In this document: positions 44,000-53,900 of the stretch, piece after piece
Layout of the letters: each line of letters opens with the position of its first letter
Numbering within the stretch: the first letter of the stretch is position 1
Assembly: GCF_003862495.1 (NCBI RefSeq)
Contig: NZ_RRCH01000009.1
Coordinates: 1 to 59,394 of the forward strand
DNA length: 59,394 nucleotides
Direction of reading: 5' to 3'
DNA from: Halocatena pleomorpha
GTDB lineage: Archaea > Halobacteriota > Halobacteria > Halobacteriales > Haloarculaceae
Notes under the pieces: generated by a model
The model's database searches: none
Seen by the model: the letters and a program-made list of their open reading frames with translations, nothing else
What the model was told of the DNA's origin: nothing
Translations under genes and position numbers: made by a program

Positions 44000-45013
44000 T
44001 TAGAACGAAAACAGGCCGGGATAGTCATTGATGAGTCCATCGACGCCAGCGGCAGCCAGTTGGGCGGCTTGGTACCACGTTTCTACGGTGTAGACGTTCA
44101 CAGACCTGCCTTCGGCGTGGGCAACCGCAACAAGGTCGATATCCGCGAACGGTCCACCAGTGTAGTAGTCGTCTCCGAAGAACGGAGTGTTTTTGATCAT
44201 GTTCCGTGGCGGATGGATGGCCTCACAGTCGTATCGACGCGTTACGTCCAAACCATCCGGGATCGAATCCCAGAACAAGAACGCGATGGGAAGTGACGGT
44301 TCGATCTCTCGGACGGTTGCGAGTGCCGCTTCGTAAAACGAGGAGATGAGAAACCGGTGATCGTGGTCGGAGAGGATCGAGAGCACGTCCTCGGTGAACG
44401 GCCGCCACAGCTCCTTTTGTCGTTCAAGCGCCGTCTCGTCCAGCGACGCTCCCATGCGAAGATCGAAGGAGCCGGGATTTTTGAACTCGACGTTGACACC
44501 GACGCGGGACGGAACGGCTGCCAGCAGTTCACCCAACAGCGGTATCGTCTCGCCGCTTTCGAGCACTTCTGCTTCGAGTACTGTCTCTGTCGGCGTCTCC
44601 CAGACGACACCAGAGGCGTCGGTGAGTCCTTGCTCGCCACCGTCGCGGCCAGCGAGCCGATCGTCGTGAAAAACGACCACATCCCCGTCCGCCGTCGGCA
44701 TGACATCGATCTCGATCATCTCCGCGCCGATTCCGGGACGCCTACCACGTTGCTCGCTGCCGTAGTTTTGTGGTGTGGTGTCGTTCGTTGCAGAACTGGG
44801 GGAAAGCCCCGATGATAGCCGCGCCGCGAGCACCGTGTTCTCCGGATACGCCCCGGCAAACCCCCGGTGAGCGATGATCGACGGCGCGGTCCGTTGCTCA
44901 CCGCGCCCATCTCCCTGTGCGGCAACCGTCTCGGTCCCCCCGAATCGCGTTCCCGCCATGGTCATTCCCGCTCCTACTACGAACTGACGCCGATTTAGAC
45001 TCGGTGATTGCAT
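44000..45013 (-). CDS. Tat-exported glycerophosphodiester phosphodiesterase
   Basis: 337 residues from the ATG at 45013, which gives the Tat signal NRRQFVVGAGMTMAG. The GDPD fold follows: IAHRGFAGAYPENT, then EMIEIDVMPTADGDVVVFHDD (the Glu, Asp and His catalytic residues), EFKNPGSF, and the C-terminal VNVYTVETWYQAAQLAAAGVDGLINDYP. Hydrolyses glycerophosphodiesters released from lipids. A Ser/Gly-rich insert of about 25 residues sits between the first two motifs. Confidence 0.92.
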   Translation of the reverse strand: MQSPSLNRRQFVVGAGMTMAGTRFGGTETVAAQGDGRGEQRTAPSIIAHRGFAGAYPENTVLAARLSSGLSPSSATNDTTPQNYGSEQRGRRPGIGAEMIEIDVMPTADGDVVVFHDDRLAGRDGGEQGLTDASGVVWETPTETVLEAEVLESGETIPLLGELLAAVPSRVGVNVEFKNPGSFDLRMGASLDETALERQKELWRPFTEDVLSILSDHDHRFLISSFYEAALATVREIEPSLPIAFLFWDSIPDGLDVTRRYDCEAIHPPRNMIKNTPFFGDDYYTGGPFADIDLVAVAHAEGRSVNVYTVETWYQAAQLAAAGVDGLINDYPGLFSF

Positions 45014-45227
45014 CACATACAAAGCGACGAAGACCAACTATTCAACTATTTATATTATTGTATGGTATAGATATATTTTATATTGAACGGAGGAAGTTGA
45101 TATAGGGTGGAATATAGTTGATTGTTATGAGCATGCGTGCTCTCGGACGACTACTAACTATGGAAGAGATACTCACGTACCACCTTCAGATGTGAATCTC
45201 AATACCTATCAATATACAATGACATTA

Positions 45228-46196
45228 TTATCTACATGTTTCGCTGAGATTTTGACTCACAACAGACGTTCCGACCATCTCTGAATCTCGAACTGCGATT
45301 GCCGTTACCTGATACCATTTGGGTGATGTTTCTCCAGAGACGTTCGTCAGATTCGCTTGTGATTGCAGATCGTAAATCGGTGCGATAACGAGGTGTGAGC
45401 GTGTTACCGATGAATCATTAATCCGATTAACTGTCGTCAGATTGCCCCACGCCGGTCCGCACTGGTGGGAGACGGACGTTGTGAGGTGTCCACGGGTTGG
45501 TTTCTCGGTCGTCCACGTAACGGCTGCGTGAGTGTCGTTGACGCGCTCAACCGTGACATCAGGGGAGCCGATTCCCGACACCATATCGATCGTTGCGGCC
45601 GTTCCCGCAATGCCGGCTGCTCCGACGACCACTCCGATCACGACTCCGACTGCGACGCTTGTTTTCCATATTCGTCCATCTGATTTGTAATACGCCAGTC
45701 CGTGTTCTCGGACTGTTCGGAGAACGGAAACGCCGACGATACCCCCACAAAGAAGGAAGGCGAGCACACACGACGCGTAGATCGTAAACGGACCAACCAA
45801 GCCGTACAAAGGGTTTCCGGGGAGTGGATAGAACGGTTGCATTCCGGAAGAATGAGTAAACACATCGAGGGTAACGTGCAGCCACGTCCCGGAAACGCTC
45901 GCAAGCGTGACCGATTTCGCTGACACAGGTCGGGAACTAACGCGTCGAGCGATCTCAGGAAATCGGCGGGCGAATAGAAGTACGCAACCCGCAAAAACGA
46001 GCGCGACAGCGGTTGCGCCGAGATAGGTGTCGTGCAACGGTCCATGCGTTGGTCCTCGAATAATTCCCAAGAACGCGAGCGCCGCGCGTACATCGAGTAT
46101 CACGCTCGCAACGAGAAACGTCCCTAGATCCATACGCCGCCGGAGGAGATAGCCGAACAGAAGCGTCGGGCCGAAATGAAACGGGGTGAGTGGCAT
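45228..46196 (-). CDS. Membrane protein with extracellular beta-sandwich (Fn3-like) domain
   Basis: 322 residues. Residues 1-200 have about five membrane helices and start MPLTPFHFGPTLLFGYLLRRRMDLG, with THGPLHDTYLGA and HVTLDVFTHSSG, as in membrane-bound metal-dependent-hydrolase-like proteins. Residues 205-322 are outside and resemble an Fn3 or phosphatase-N-terminal sandwich (SPDVTVERVNDTHAAVTWTT). The combination is unusual to me. The function is unknown. The 200-base AT-rich gap on its 3' side holds no gene. Confidence 0.7.
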   Translation of the reverse strand: MPLTPFHFGPTLLFGYLLRRRMDLGTFLVASVILDVRAALAFLGIIRGPTHGPLHDTYLGATAVALVFAGCVLLFARRFPEIARRVSSRPVSAKSVTLASVSGTWLHVTLDVFTHSSGMQPFYPLPGNPLYGLVGPFTIYASCVLAFLLCGGIVGVSVLRTVREHGLAYYKSDGRIWKTSVAVGVVIGVVVGAAGIAGTAATIDMVSGIGSPDVTVERVNDTHAAVTWTTEKPTRGHLTTSVSHQCGPAWGNLTTVNRINDSSVTRSHLVIAPIYDLQSQANLTNVSGETSPKWYQVTAIAVRDSEMVGTSVVSQNLSETCR

Positions 46197-46321
46197 GCGT
46201 ACTGTTCTTCCAACAGATATTTGTTATAATTTTCCATTCACATTCCGTGTCTCAGGCATGGAGACGGCTACACGCAGTTCAGACCGCCTTGTTTTTATCT
46301 CTCATGGGCCAACCGTCGACA

Positions 46322-47569
46322 ATGGCAAACCTACAGCTGTCAGAACGGGTCCCCGCAGCGGCGGAGGATGGGGTGTGGTTAGAGTGCATTGAGACGGGCG
46401 AGACGTACGCCCCGTTCGAATCGATCCGGTACACGAGCGACGTGGACGGATTACTCGAAGTTCGGTACGCCGACTATCCGGGATTCGACGCGTTTTCGGG
46501 GCGCGGCGTCTGGCGGTACGCTGACGCGTTGCCGTTCGAGGAAGGCGTCTCCGTGCCGGAGGGTGACACGCCGTTACATTACGTGCCACGGCTGGAGTCC
46601 GATATCGGTGTTAACAGCCTGCGTATCAAGCACGAGGGGATGAATCCGACCGGGAGTTTCAAGGACCGAGGCATGACCGTTGGAGTGCAGGCGGCCCGAC
46701 GATTGGGCGTCGAGCGGTTGGTGTGTGCGAGCACGGGCAACACGAGCGCGGCACTCGCGGCGTATGGCGCTCGGGCAGGCATGGAGACGCTCGTGTTGCT
46801 TCCTGAGGGCAAAGTCGCGGCCGGGAAAGTCGCACAGGCCAGCCTCCACGGCGCACGCATTCTCGAAGTCGACGGGAATTTCGACGACTGCCTCGACATT
46901 GTCCGTGAGCTGGCCGAGCGAGGCGAGGCGTACCTGTTGAATTCGCTCAACCCGTTCCGGCTCGAAGGGCAGAAGACGATCGGGTTCGAGATCCTTGAAC
47001 GGTTCTACGAAGACAACGGTCGGTTCCCCGATCGGATCGTGCTCCCGGTCGGCAACGCGGGCAACACGGCCGCCCTGTACAAGGCGTTCCGTGAACTCGT
47101 GGCGGCAGGCGCGATCGATCGATCGGAGATGCCGACGTTGACCGGTGTGCAAGCCGACGGCGCTGCACCGATGGTCGAAGCGATCGAGAACGACCGCGAT
47201 TCGGTCCAGCGCTGGACAGACGTTGAAACGCGAGCCACGGCCATCCGAATCGGAAACCCTGTGAATGCACCGAAAGCCCTGCCTGGAATCCGCGAAACCG
47301 GGGGAACTGCCGTGGCCGTCAGTGACGAGGCGATCACCGACGCTCAGCAGGAGCTTGCGGAAAACGGGATCGGTGTTGAACCCGCCAGTGCCGCCAGCGT
47401 CGCCGGGCTCCGCAAACTCCGCCATCAGGGCGTGATCGACGCCGATGAGGATGTCGTCTGTCTCACGACCGGGCATCTACTGAAAGACCCTGACGCTGCT
47501 GTCGCTGCCGGGAACGATCCCGAACCAGTTCCGAACGACGCTGACGCCGTGCTCGATCACGTCGTATAA
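46322..47569 (+). CDS. thrC: Threonine synthase
   Basis: 415 residues from the ATG at 46322; the longer frame to 46190 has a poor, Phe-rich front. Converts phosphohomoserine to threonine, the step following hom at 0.9 kb in this pathway. PLP lysine in NPTGSFKDRGMTVGV; STGNTSAALAAYGA and LPVGNAGNTAALYKAF hold the cofactor phosphate. Single gene. Confidence 0.95.
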   Translation: MANLQLSERVPAAAEDGVWLECIETGETYAPFESIRYTSDVDGLLEVRYADYPGFDAFSGRGVWRYADALPFEEGVSVPEGDTPLHYVPRLESDIGVNSLRIKHEGMNPTGSFKDRGMTVGVQAARRLGVERLVCASTGNTSAALAAYGARAGMETLVLLPEGKVAAGKVAQASLHGARILEVDGNFDDCLDIVRELAERGEAYLLNSLNPFRLEGQKTIGFEILERFYEDNGRFPDRIVLPVGNAGNTAALYKAFRELVAAGAIDRSEMPTLTGVQADGAAPMVEAIENDRDSVQRWTDVETRATAIRIGNPVNAPKALPGIRETGGTAVAVSDEAITDAQQELAENGIGVEPASAASVAGLRKLRHQGVIDADEDVVCLTTGHLLKDPDAAVAAGNDPEPVPNDADAVLDHVV

Positions 47570-47622
47570 ACTGTAAGCGGATCAGTATCGATCTCTCCTC
47601 GGAGGAACGTAGGCCAATTTAT

Positions 47623-48081
47623 ATGATCGTTCGTGGAAACTCTCGGACGATGGTGTCACCACATCCAGAGTGGGATGATTGTACGGGGGGGTTACTCGAT
47701 CAGGACACGAAGATCGGGGTAAGCCCTGTCAACGCATGGTTTGACGAGTACAGCACAGTGGTTCGTCCCGCCGATGCAGGAGAGGGAAACGCGTACTCGG
47801 TACGGGTGTACCATGGACCGGACCGCGAAACCCACAACGACGTCGTTGTGTTCCGAGACGCGAGACCGGCCTGGGAGTTCGCCCATCTTCTCACGCATTA
47901 CTTCGCTCACACTACTGATCCAAAAACGGCTACAAACCACCTCATTCGTTCCGAACGGGGATCGACGGACGATCAATGGAATCAGAGCCAAGCCGTCGAA
48001 GATCTCGGTGCTGAGGAAGTCCTTGAAAAGCTGTTGTCTCCGAATCCGATCCCCGAGGCAATGGACGGGATTCTCAGCTGA
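47623..48081 (+). CDS. Hypothetical acidic protein
   Basis: 152 residues, start at 47623 or 47650. No family recognised. Composition is acidic, no membrane helix. Contains WEFAHLLTHYFAHTTDPKTA, suggesting an alpha-beta domain. A purine run GGAGGA at 47601 lies 16 nt upstream, too far for an ideal ribosome site. Weak evidence, but it fills the space between thrC and the cupin gene with plausible codon use. Confidence 0.5.
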   Translation: MIVRGNSRTMVSPHPEWDDCTGGLLDQDTKIGVSPVNAWFDEYSTVVRPADAGEGNAYSVRVYHGPDRETHNDVVVFRDARPAWEFAHLLTHYFAHTTDPKTATNHLIRSERGSTDDQWNQSQAVEDLGAEEVLEKLLSPNPIPEAMDGILS

Positions 48082-48117
48082 GTAAGACAGCTTGGGATCA
48101 CAGAATAGAGCGTTCAC

Positions 48118-48492
48118 TTACACGAGTTCGATCGCGTCGTCGCCGTCGGGGACCGCACAGATAAACGCGCCTTCTTCGTCTCCGTCGTTTCGGTACCAGT
48201 GGACAACGCCGGCCGGAATGAACAGGGAGTCTCCTGGGGACACTGTGAACTCCTCCTCAGCCAGCCCGACGACGTACTCACCGGCGAGCACGTACTGTTC
48301 GTGCTCGATCTCGTTGGTGTGTTTCGGAACGGTTGCACCGGGTTCAAGCGTGAATCGCCGGATTGCGAGGTTCGGCGCGCCCTGTTCGGGACCGATCAGT
48401 ACACCCTTCGCCATGCCGTCGGCAGCACTGACCTCGGTGTATTCGATCTCCGCACCACGGCGAACGTATGGCTGTCGTGAATCCTCGCTCAT
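48118..48492 (-). CDS. Cupin-domain protein
   Basis: 124 residues, a single small cupin. Motif 1 is PKHTNEIEHEQYVLAGE with His, His and Glu; motif 2 is PGDSLFIPAGVVHWYRN with the second His. Metal-binding is therefore expected. The substrate is unknown. Adjacent to the CinA-like gene, 39 nt from its 3' end. Confidence 0.9.
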   Translation of the reverse strand: MSEDSRQPYVRRGAEIEYTEVSAADGMAKGVLIGPEQGAPNLAIRRFTLEPGATVPKHTNEIEHEQYVLAGEYVVGLAEEEFTVSPGDSLFIPAGVVHWYRNDGDEEGAFICAVPDGDDAIELV

Positions 48493-48531
48493 ACCAGTTC
48501 ATCGGCTGCGGTCGGTGATATACTGTGGGCA

Positions 48532-49260
48532 TCACTCCCTGTCAGTGTCGATCGTCACGTGCGCTTGAAACCACTCGGCCGCGCGGTCGAGTTCGTTCGC
48601 ATCCGTCCCAGTGAGCTGTAATCGGTTGTGACCCGCCTGATTGTCCGGATAACAGCCGACACTCACGTCGAACTGATCACGAGCATCGGTGAGCGTCTCG
48701 ATGAGCCTCGATTCGGGATCCGTGGTGTATAGGGTTCGTCGTCGGATCGTTCCCGAGAACTCGGCCGCGATCGACGCAAACATCGCTTGCATCTCCTTGG
48801 GAATGCCGGGCAACACGTAGACGTTCTCCATGACACAGCCCGGTGACAGTCCCGGTTCATTCACGAGTGCTCGTGCACCAGCCGGAAGCGCGGCTTCGTC
48901 CTCGATGTCCACATCGATGTCGAGATCCGGGTTGCTACGCTCGAATTCTGCCACCGTCTGTTCGATATCCGTCTGGGCGAGTTCGTTCGGTTCGAGTGGC
49001 TGTTCGAACGCGCGGGCGACGCTTTCCATAGTCACATCGTCGGGTGTCTGCCCGAGACCACCGGTGACGATGACGGCGTCGAACGAGTCGCTGAACGACC
49101 GAACGAATGCCGTGATAACATCGCTCTCGTCCGGCACGACGAGAATACGCTTGACTGCAACACCGCGAGCCGACAGTTCACTGGCGAGCCACGTCGCGTT
49201 CGTGTTCTCGGTGTCCCCCGAGAGAAGCTCATCGCCCACCGTGAGGAGCGCAACGTCCAT
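48532..49260 (-). CDS. CinA/MoaB-like molybdopterin-binding domain protein
   Basis: 242 residues. LLTVGDELLSGDTENTNATWLASEL at the start and DAVIVTGGLGQTPDDVTMESVARAF are the MPT-binding (MogA/CinA N-terminal) motifs; NVYVLPGIPKEMQAMF is the third. The C-terminal deamidase domain of bacterial CinA is absent, which is usual in archaea. The exact role, in NAD salvage or molybdopterin handling, is not clear. Confidence 0.9.
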   Translation of the reverse strand: MDVALLTVGDELLSGDTENTNATWLASELSARGVAVKRILVVPDESDVITAFVRSFSDSFDAVIVTGGLGQTPDDVTMESVARAFEQPLEPNELAQTDIEQTVAEFERSNPDLDIDVDIEDEAALPAGARALVNEPGLSPGCVMENVYVLPGIPKEMQAMFASIAAEFSGTIRRRTLYTTDPESRLIETLTDARDQFDVSVGCYPDNQAGHNRLQLTGTDANELDRAAEWFQAHVTIDTDRE

Positions 49261-49329
49261 GTTGGAACCTCGTGTTTCGACACGTTATGTGTTGTTTTCG
49301 AGCGAGCCGTTTCGCTCCCAGTTGAACGA

Positions 49330-49812
49330 TCACGTCGTCACACGGTTTCGGTTGACATCGAGGAAAAACAGGAGATCGTTGATCGGGCGATCGTCGCTGA
49401 CTTTCGAAAGCCCGCAGGGTCGAAACGACTCCTCGTACTCTAACACGCTGTTGACCTGTTCGGGTTCGAGATCGAGTGAGTCGTCGTAGTCGGTGACCGT
49501 GAACACGCTGAGTGCTCCCGCGTCGTCCCAGTAGGCCTTATCGAAGTACGTGGTCTGTGCTTTCGCACCGATCGCCCCGAATCCGACGTACCGTTCCGTG
49601 TCCGATCGATACACGAGTAATGGATCGCCGGACTCCATCGACTTCCAGTACTGTTTGTTCCGGGTGCGATCGCTATCGACTGTCTCGGTTCGAACACCGA
49701 GGACGCGAGCGAAAAGCGGAAAGTCGAGCGAACGTTCGCTCCACTCCGTTAGATCGACCTTCGATTCAAGCGTCTTGATGAACGGTGGTTTCACGGGAAC
49801 GATCCACATCAT
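49330..49812 (-). CDS. Hypothetical protein, possibly PUA/EVE-like
   Basis: 160 residues from the ATG at 49812; the frame continues to 49932 but that stretch is AT-rich and unlike the rest. Contains SGDPLLVYRSDTERYVGFGAIGAK, a beta pair with GxG that recalls EVE/PUA-like modified-base binders, and ends in a short helix with NDLLFFLDVNR. The family assignment is a guess. It lies just downstream of the HNH nuclease gene on the same strand, with the two separated by 132 nt. Confidence 0.55.
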   Translation of the reverse strand: MMWIVPVKPPFIKTLESKVDLTEWSERSLDFPLFARVLGVRTETVDSDRTRNKQYWKSMESGDPLLVYRSDTERYVGFGAIGAKAQTTYFDKAYWDDAGALSVFTVTDYDDSLDLEPEQVNSVLEYEESFRPCGLSKVSDDRPINDLLFFLDVNRNRVTT

Positions 49813-49944
49813 TTCCAGATGTACACCATCTCTACGGATAAAATACCGTATTACAATATTTGAAAGTATCGAGCGATATAGCGGAATATTCATCAATAAA
49901 CGTGTGAAACTCTGATTAGTGATATCAACCACTGCACTTTCCGG

Positions 49945-50772
49945 TCAACAGGGAGAGTTGCTTTCCATCCCGATCAGGAAGCGAAGTCTCGATTTCGATA
50001 TCTTCCCGAAATCGGCTCTCCGATGGCAATCGATGCAGAGCGACGCAACGTTCTCAAGGTGGTGTGCGTCCTCCTTGTGATGGTTCTTCGATTCGATGAA
50101 TGCTCGAACCGGGATGATGTGGTGCACGTCCGGATTTCGTCCGATCGCTTCTTCGGTCTTCGAACAAACGACACACGAGAAATCGTCTCGCTCTAACGCC
50201 TGTTGGCGAACGCTATTCCACCCTTTTCCGTACGGTTCGTTGCCCCCACCCTTCCAGTTCGGATGCCCGTCGCCGGTAAAGGACTCGGAAAGCCACGTGC
50301 TCCGACAGTCCTCACTGCAGACGGTTACGTCTCCCGTGATCCCGCTCGGATATCGCTCAACAGTGGCGTTGCACACCGCACACGCGAGCTCGCGCTTGCC
50401 ACCGTTCCACCGCGGATGCTCCTCGCCTTTCAGGACAGGAATCGATCGCCATTCCTCGTTTTCGACGCACGAAGAGCAATACAGTCCTTTTTTCTCCGAT
50501 GGGTAGTACTCAAACTCATCGCCACAGAGTTCACACTCGGTTGTCTCTTTCCCGTCGTGATAGTTCGGGTTATTCTCTCCTCTAAACGAAACGGATTCAC
50601 GCCGGCATTCTTCTGAGCAGTATTTCTTTTCGTGCTCGCAGTGAAACTCGTGACCGCAGTTGCTACACGTTCTGTTGGGTAGCAGTGCATCATGGGCAGC
50701 ACTGTGGTGAACGCCGAGTCCGCGCCTGCTATCGAATTCGTCTCCACAAACAGGACACGCATGTTCTGTCAT
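49945..50772 (-). CDS. HNH endonuclease with multiple zinc-binding modules
   Basis: 275 residues. N-terminal C2H2-like finger (CPVCGDEFDSRRGLGVHHSAAH), then three Cys-rich modules (CSNCGHEF, CELCGDEFEYY, CAVCNATVERYP). Each is followed by a G-x-x-HP-x-W-x-GG type linker (GENNPNYHDG, GEEHPRWNGG, GDGHPNWKGG). The C-terminal nuclease is FSCVVCSKTEEAIGRNPDVHHIIPVRAF...ENVASLCIDCHRRAD (HNH). The zinc modules probably read DNA. Such free-standing nucleases behave like homing endonucleases. It lies 88 nt from tRNA-His. Confidence 0.88.
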   Translation of the reverse strand: MTEHACPVCGDEFDSRRGLGVHHSAAHDALLPNRTCSNCGHEFHCEHEKKYCSEECRRESVSFRGENNPNYHDGKETTECELCGDEFEYYPSEKKGLYCSSCVENEEWRSIPVLKGEEHPRWNGGKRELACAVCNATVERYPSGITGDVTVCSEDCRSTWLSESFTGDGHPNWKGGGNEPYGKGWNSVRQQALERDDFSCVVCSKTEEAIGRNPDVHHIIPVRAFIESKNHHKEDAHHLENVASLCIDCHRRADFGKISKSRLRFLIGMESNSPC

Positions 50773-50859
50773 GAGCCGTTTGGCTACCCGTTCCGGGATA
50801 AATGTATGTCAGAAACATAGCGCGATACCTCTCACGGTAGAAGTGTAAAATCACTAACA

Positions 50860-50932
50860 GTCCGGGCGCGGAAATCGAATCCGCGTCTCAGGCTCCACAA
50901 GCCTGAAGGATAACCATTACCCCAGCCCGGAC
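50860..50932 (-). tRNA. tRNA-His (anticodon GTG)
   Basis: 73 nt, minus strand. The 5' G-1 is encoded and pairs with discriminator C73, as required of histidine tRNAs. Acceptor TCCGGGC pairs with GCCCGGA. Anticodon arm CAGGC, loop TTGTGGA, GCCTG gives GTG. T arm GCGGA, TTCGATT, TCCGC. Confidence 0.96.
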
Positions 50933-50967
50933 ACAGTACATAGTACCCGGGGGAGATTTGATATAGG

Positions 50968-53900
50968 TTACGACTCCTTGGTGTGATCGAGGACGGCCGC
51001 TGTTTTTTCAATCGGGTGAGGCGGTTTTTCGTCGGTGTGATCGGCCAGTTGAGTGCGACAGGAGGTACCAGGGGCGACGACGGTTCCCTCTGCGCCGTCG
51101 ATCTGCTCGTAGAGGATAGTAGCGATGGCTTTGCTCATCGAGTAATGCTCGGCTTCGTAGCCGAAGCTGCCGGCCATGCCACAACAGCCACTATCAAGCG
51201 GTTCGACGGCGTATCCCAGCCGCCGAAGCACACCGACCGCGTGGTGGTCCTTTTTCGTGGCCTTTTGGTGACAGTGACCGTGGTACACAAGCTGTTCGTC
51301 GGTATCGGCCGTGGGAAGCGACGCGTCGAGATTGTGGGTGTCGAGATACTCCATCACGCCGTAGCTGTTCTGGGCGACTCGGTGGGTTTGGGAATCGGTG
51401 AGCAGATCGAGATAATCGAGTTGGAACATCACCGCGTCAGAGGGTTCGACAGCGACGACATCCCAGCCGTCATCGATGTGGGGGGCGAGCGCCTCGACGT
51501 TCCGGCGAGCGATGTCGCGGGCACGGTCGATGAAGCCTTTCGAGAAGGGAGGGCGACCGGTTCCCCGCACGTCAGGCAGTTGGAGACGGACACCGGCGGC
51601 TTCGAGCACACGGACCGCTGCACGTCCCGTTTCGGGGTGGGTGTAGTTCGTGTACGTGTCCGGAAACAACACGGCGTTTCGGGTGGCGTTCGATTCTGAC
51701 ACGCGCGGACCACGGTTCTCGAACCAGTCGGTGAAGCTCTCGCGGTGGAACGTCGGTAGTTCGCGCTCGCTGGCGATCCCAAGCGTCTTCTCTGCGAGGA
51801 GATTCGCGCCTGGCAACTGCGTCGCCCAGTTCGAGAGGGGTGCAACCGTGCTTCCTATCGCAGCGATCGTTTCGACGTTCGCAAACAACCGATCACGCAG
51901 ACTGGGACCGTGGCGTTCGTGGTGTTCGTGTTCAACTTCTGCCTTCAGCTTCGCCATATCCACTTCGCTGGGACAGTCCCGGAGACAGCCCTTGCAGCCG
52001 ATACACACGTCCATCACTTCGTGGAGAAATTCGTCGGTGAACTGTTCGTCAGGATCGAGATCTCCGCTCATCGCTGCTCGGAGCATGTTCGCCCGCCCGC
52101 GCGTCGATTGGATTTCCTCTTGGGAAGCCCGGTAGGTGGGGCACATCACGCCGCCAGTCGTGGATTGGTGCCCCCGACAGCCGCCACAGCCGTGACACAG
52201 CTCCGTCATCCCCTGTAACTCGTTTTCGGTGTGCCACTCCAGCGACGGCTCGAATCCAGCGTTGAACTCGTAGGATGGATCGAACCGGAGGTTGTCGCTC
52301 ATATCGAGATCGCCGCAGACGCTGCCGGGATTGAGCAGCCAGTCGGGATCGAAGGCGGTTTTCAACGCCCGGAACACCGACCACAAGCGCTCCCCGTACA
52401 GTTTCCGGTTCCATTGCGTGCGCGCTCGGCCATCACCGTGTTCGCCGGAGACGCTCCCGCCGTATTCGACGACCAGATCAGTAATTTCGTCCGCAATGGA
52501 GACCATTCGATCGACGCCGTCGATCGTTTTGGTGCTGATGAGCGGGCGAATGTGAAGCACCCCCGGCCCGGCATGGGCGTAGTAACTGGCGAACGTGTCG
52601 TGGTCGTTGAGAATCGACTGGACATCCGACACGAACGCCGGCAGCTTCTCGACAGGGATTGCGGTGTCTTCAATGAACGAGGCGTGTTTTTCGTCGGTGG
52701 TGCGCGAAAGGAGGATTGGCAATCCGGATTTACGCATCTTCCAGAACGTGGCGCGCCGGTCGGCGTCGTGTGCCTCTAAGGCGTGGCGTGCGAGACGATC
52801 GGCGCGATCCGCGCCGTCCGCCACGCGGTCATCGATGAGATCAGCCACTTGCCGGCGGCCGTCAGCGTCGCTGTCGGCGTAAAACTCGATCAACAGCACC
52901 GAATCCGTTGAGTCGGGGAGCAACTCGACAACGTCTCCGAACTCTTCGGTGTTGCGCGCGAGATCCAACAACACATCGTCCATCACCTCGACTGCAGCGG
53001 GGTCGTGATCAAGCACTCGATCGACATCCGAGACCGCATCAAGCACGGAATCGTAGGTGAGCAGCGCGACCGACTTCGTTTCCGGTCGGGGTTCGAGCGC
53101 GACGGTCGCCTCGGTCACGATGGCGAGCGTCCCCTCGCTGCCGGCAAGCAACCGGGCGAGGTTAACCGATCCAGTCTGTGCCTCCTCAATGAGCATATCG
53201 AGGTTGTATCCCGAGACGTTTCGCTTCAGATCGGGGTAGCGGTGCTCGATTTCCTCGGCGTGATTGTCGATCACATCGAGTACAGCCCCGAAGATCCGTT
53301 CGCGGAGATCACCGTCCGAGTCAGCCTCCGTCCGAAGCGTGTCGATCGACACGGCACCGAGTCGCGTAACGGTTCCGTCAGCGAGGACGACTTCACACTC
53401 CTCGATGTAGGCGTCTGTTTTCCCGTACACCAGCGAGTGAGATCCCGTCGAGTTGTTGCCGATCGCGCCACCGAGGGCGCTCTTGTCTCCCCACGCCGGA
53501 TCGGGAGCGAACTTCAACCCGTGGGGTTCGAGTTGCTCGTTGAGAGCCCCGAGGATCGCGCCGGGCTGTGCGGTTGCAGTTTGGGATTCGGGATCAACGG
53601 TGAGTACTGCGTCCATATACCGCGTGAAATCGAGGACGACCGCCTCGTTGACCGCTTGTCCCGCCAGACTCGTTCCGCCACCCCGCGGGAGCACCGGAAT
53701 CGTCTGTTCGGCACAGTACTCCATTACGGCGGCCACGTCGTCGGTCGAACGCGGAAAAACAACGCCGATCGGCACCACCTCGTAGGCACTGGCGTCGGTC
53801 GCGTACAACTGGCGTGAATACGTGTCAAACCGAACGTCGCCGGCGACGAGGTCGTCGAGATTGTCGTGCAACTCCGGCCGCTCGATCTCCTCGCTCGTAT

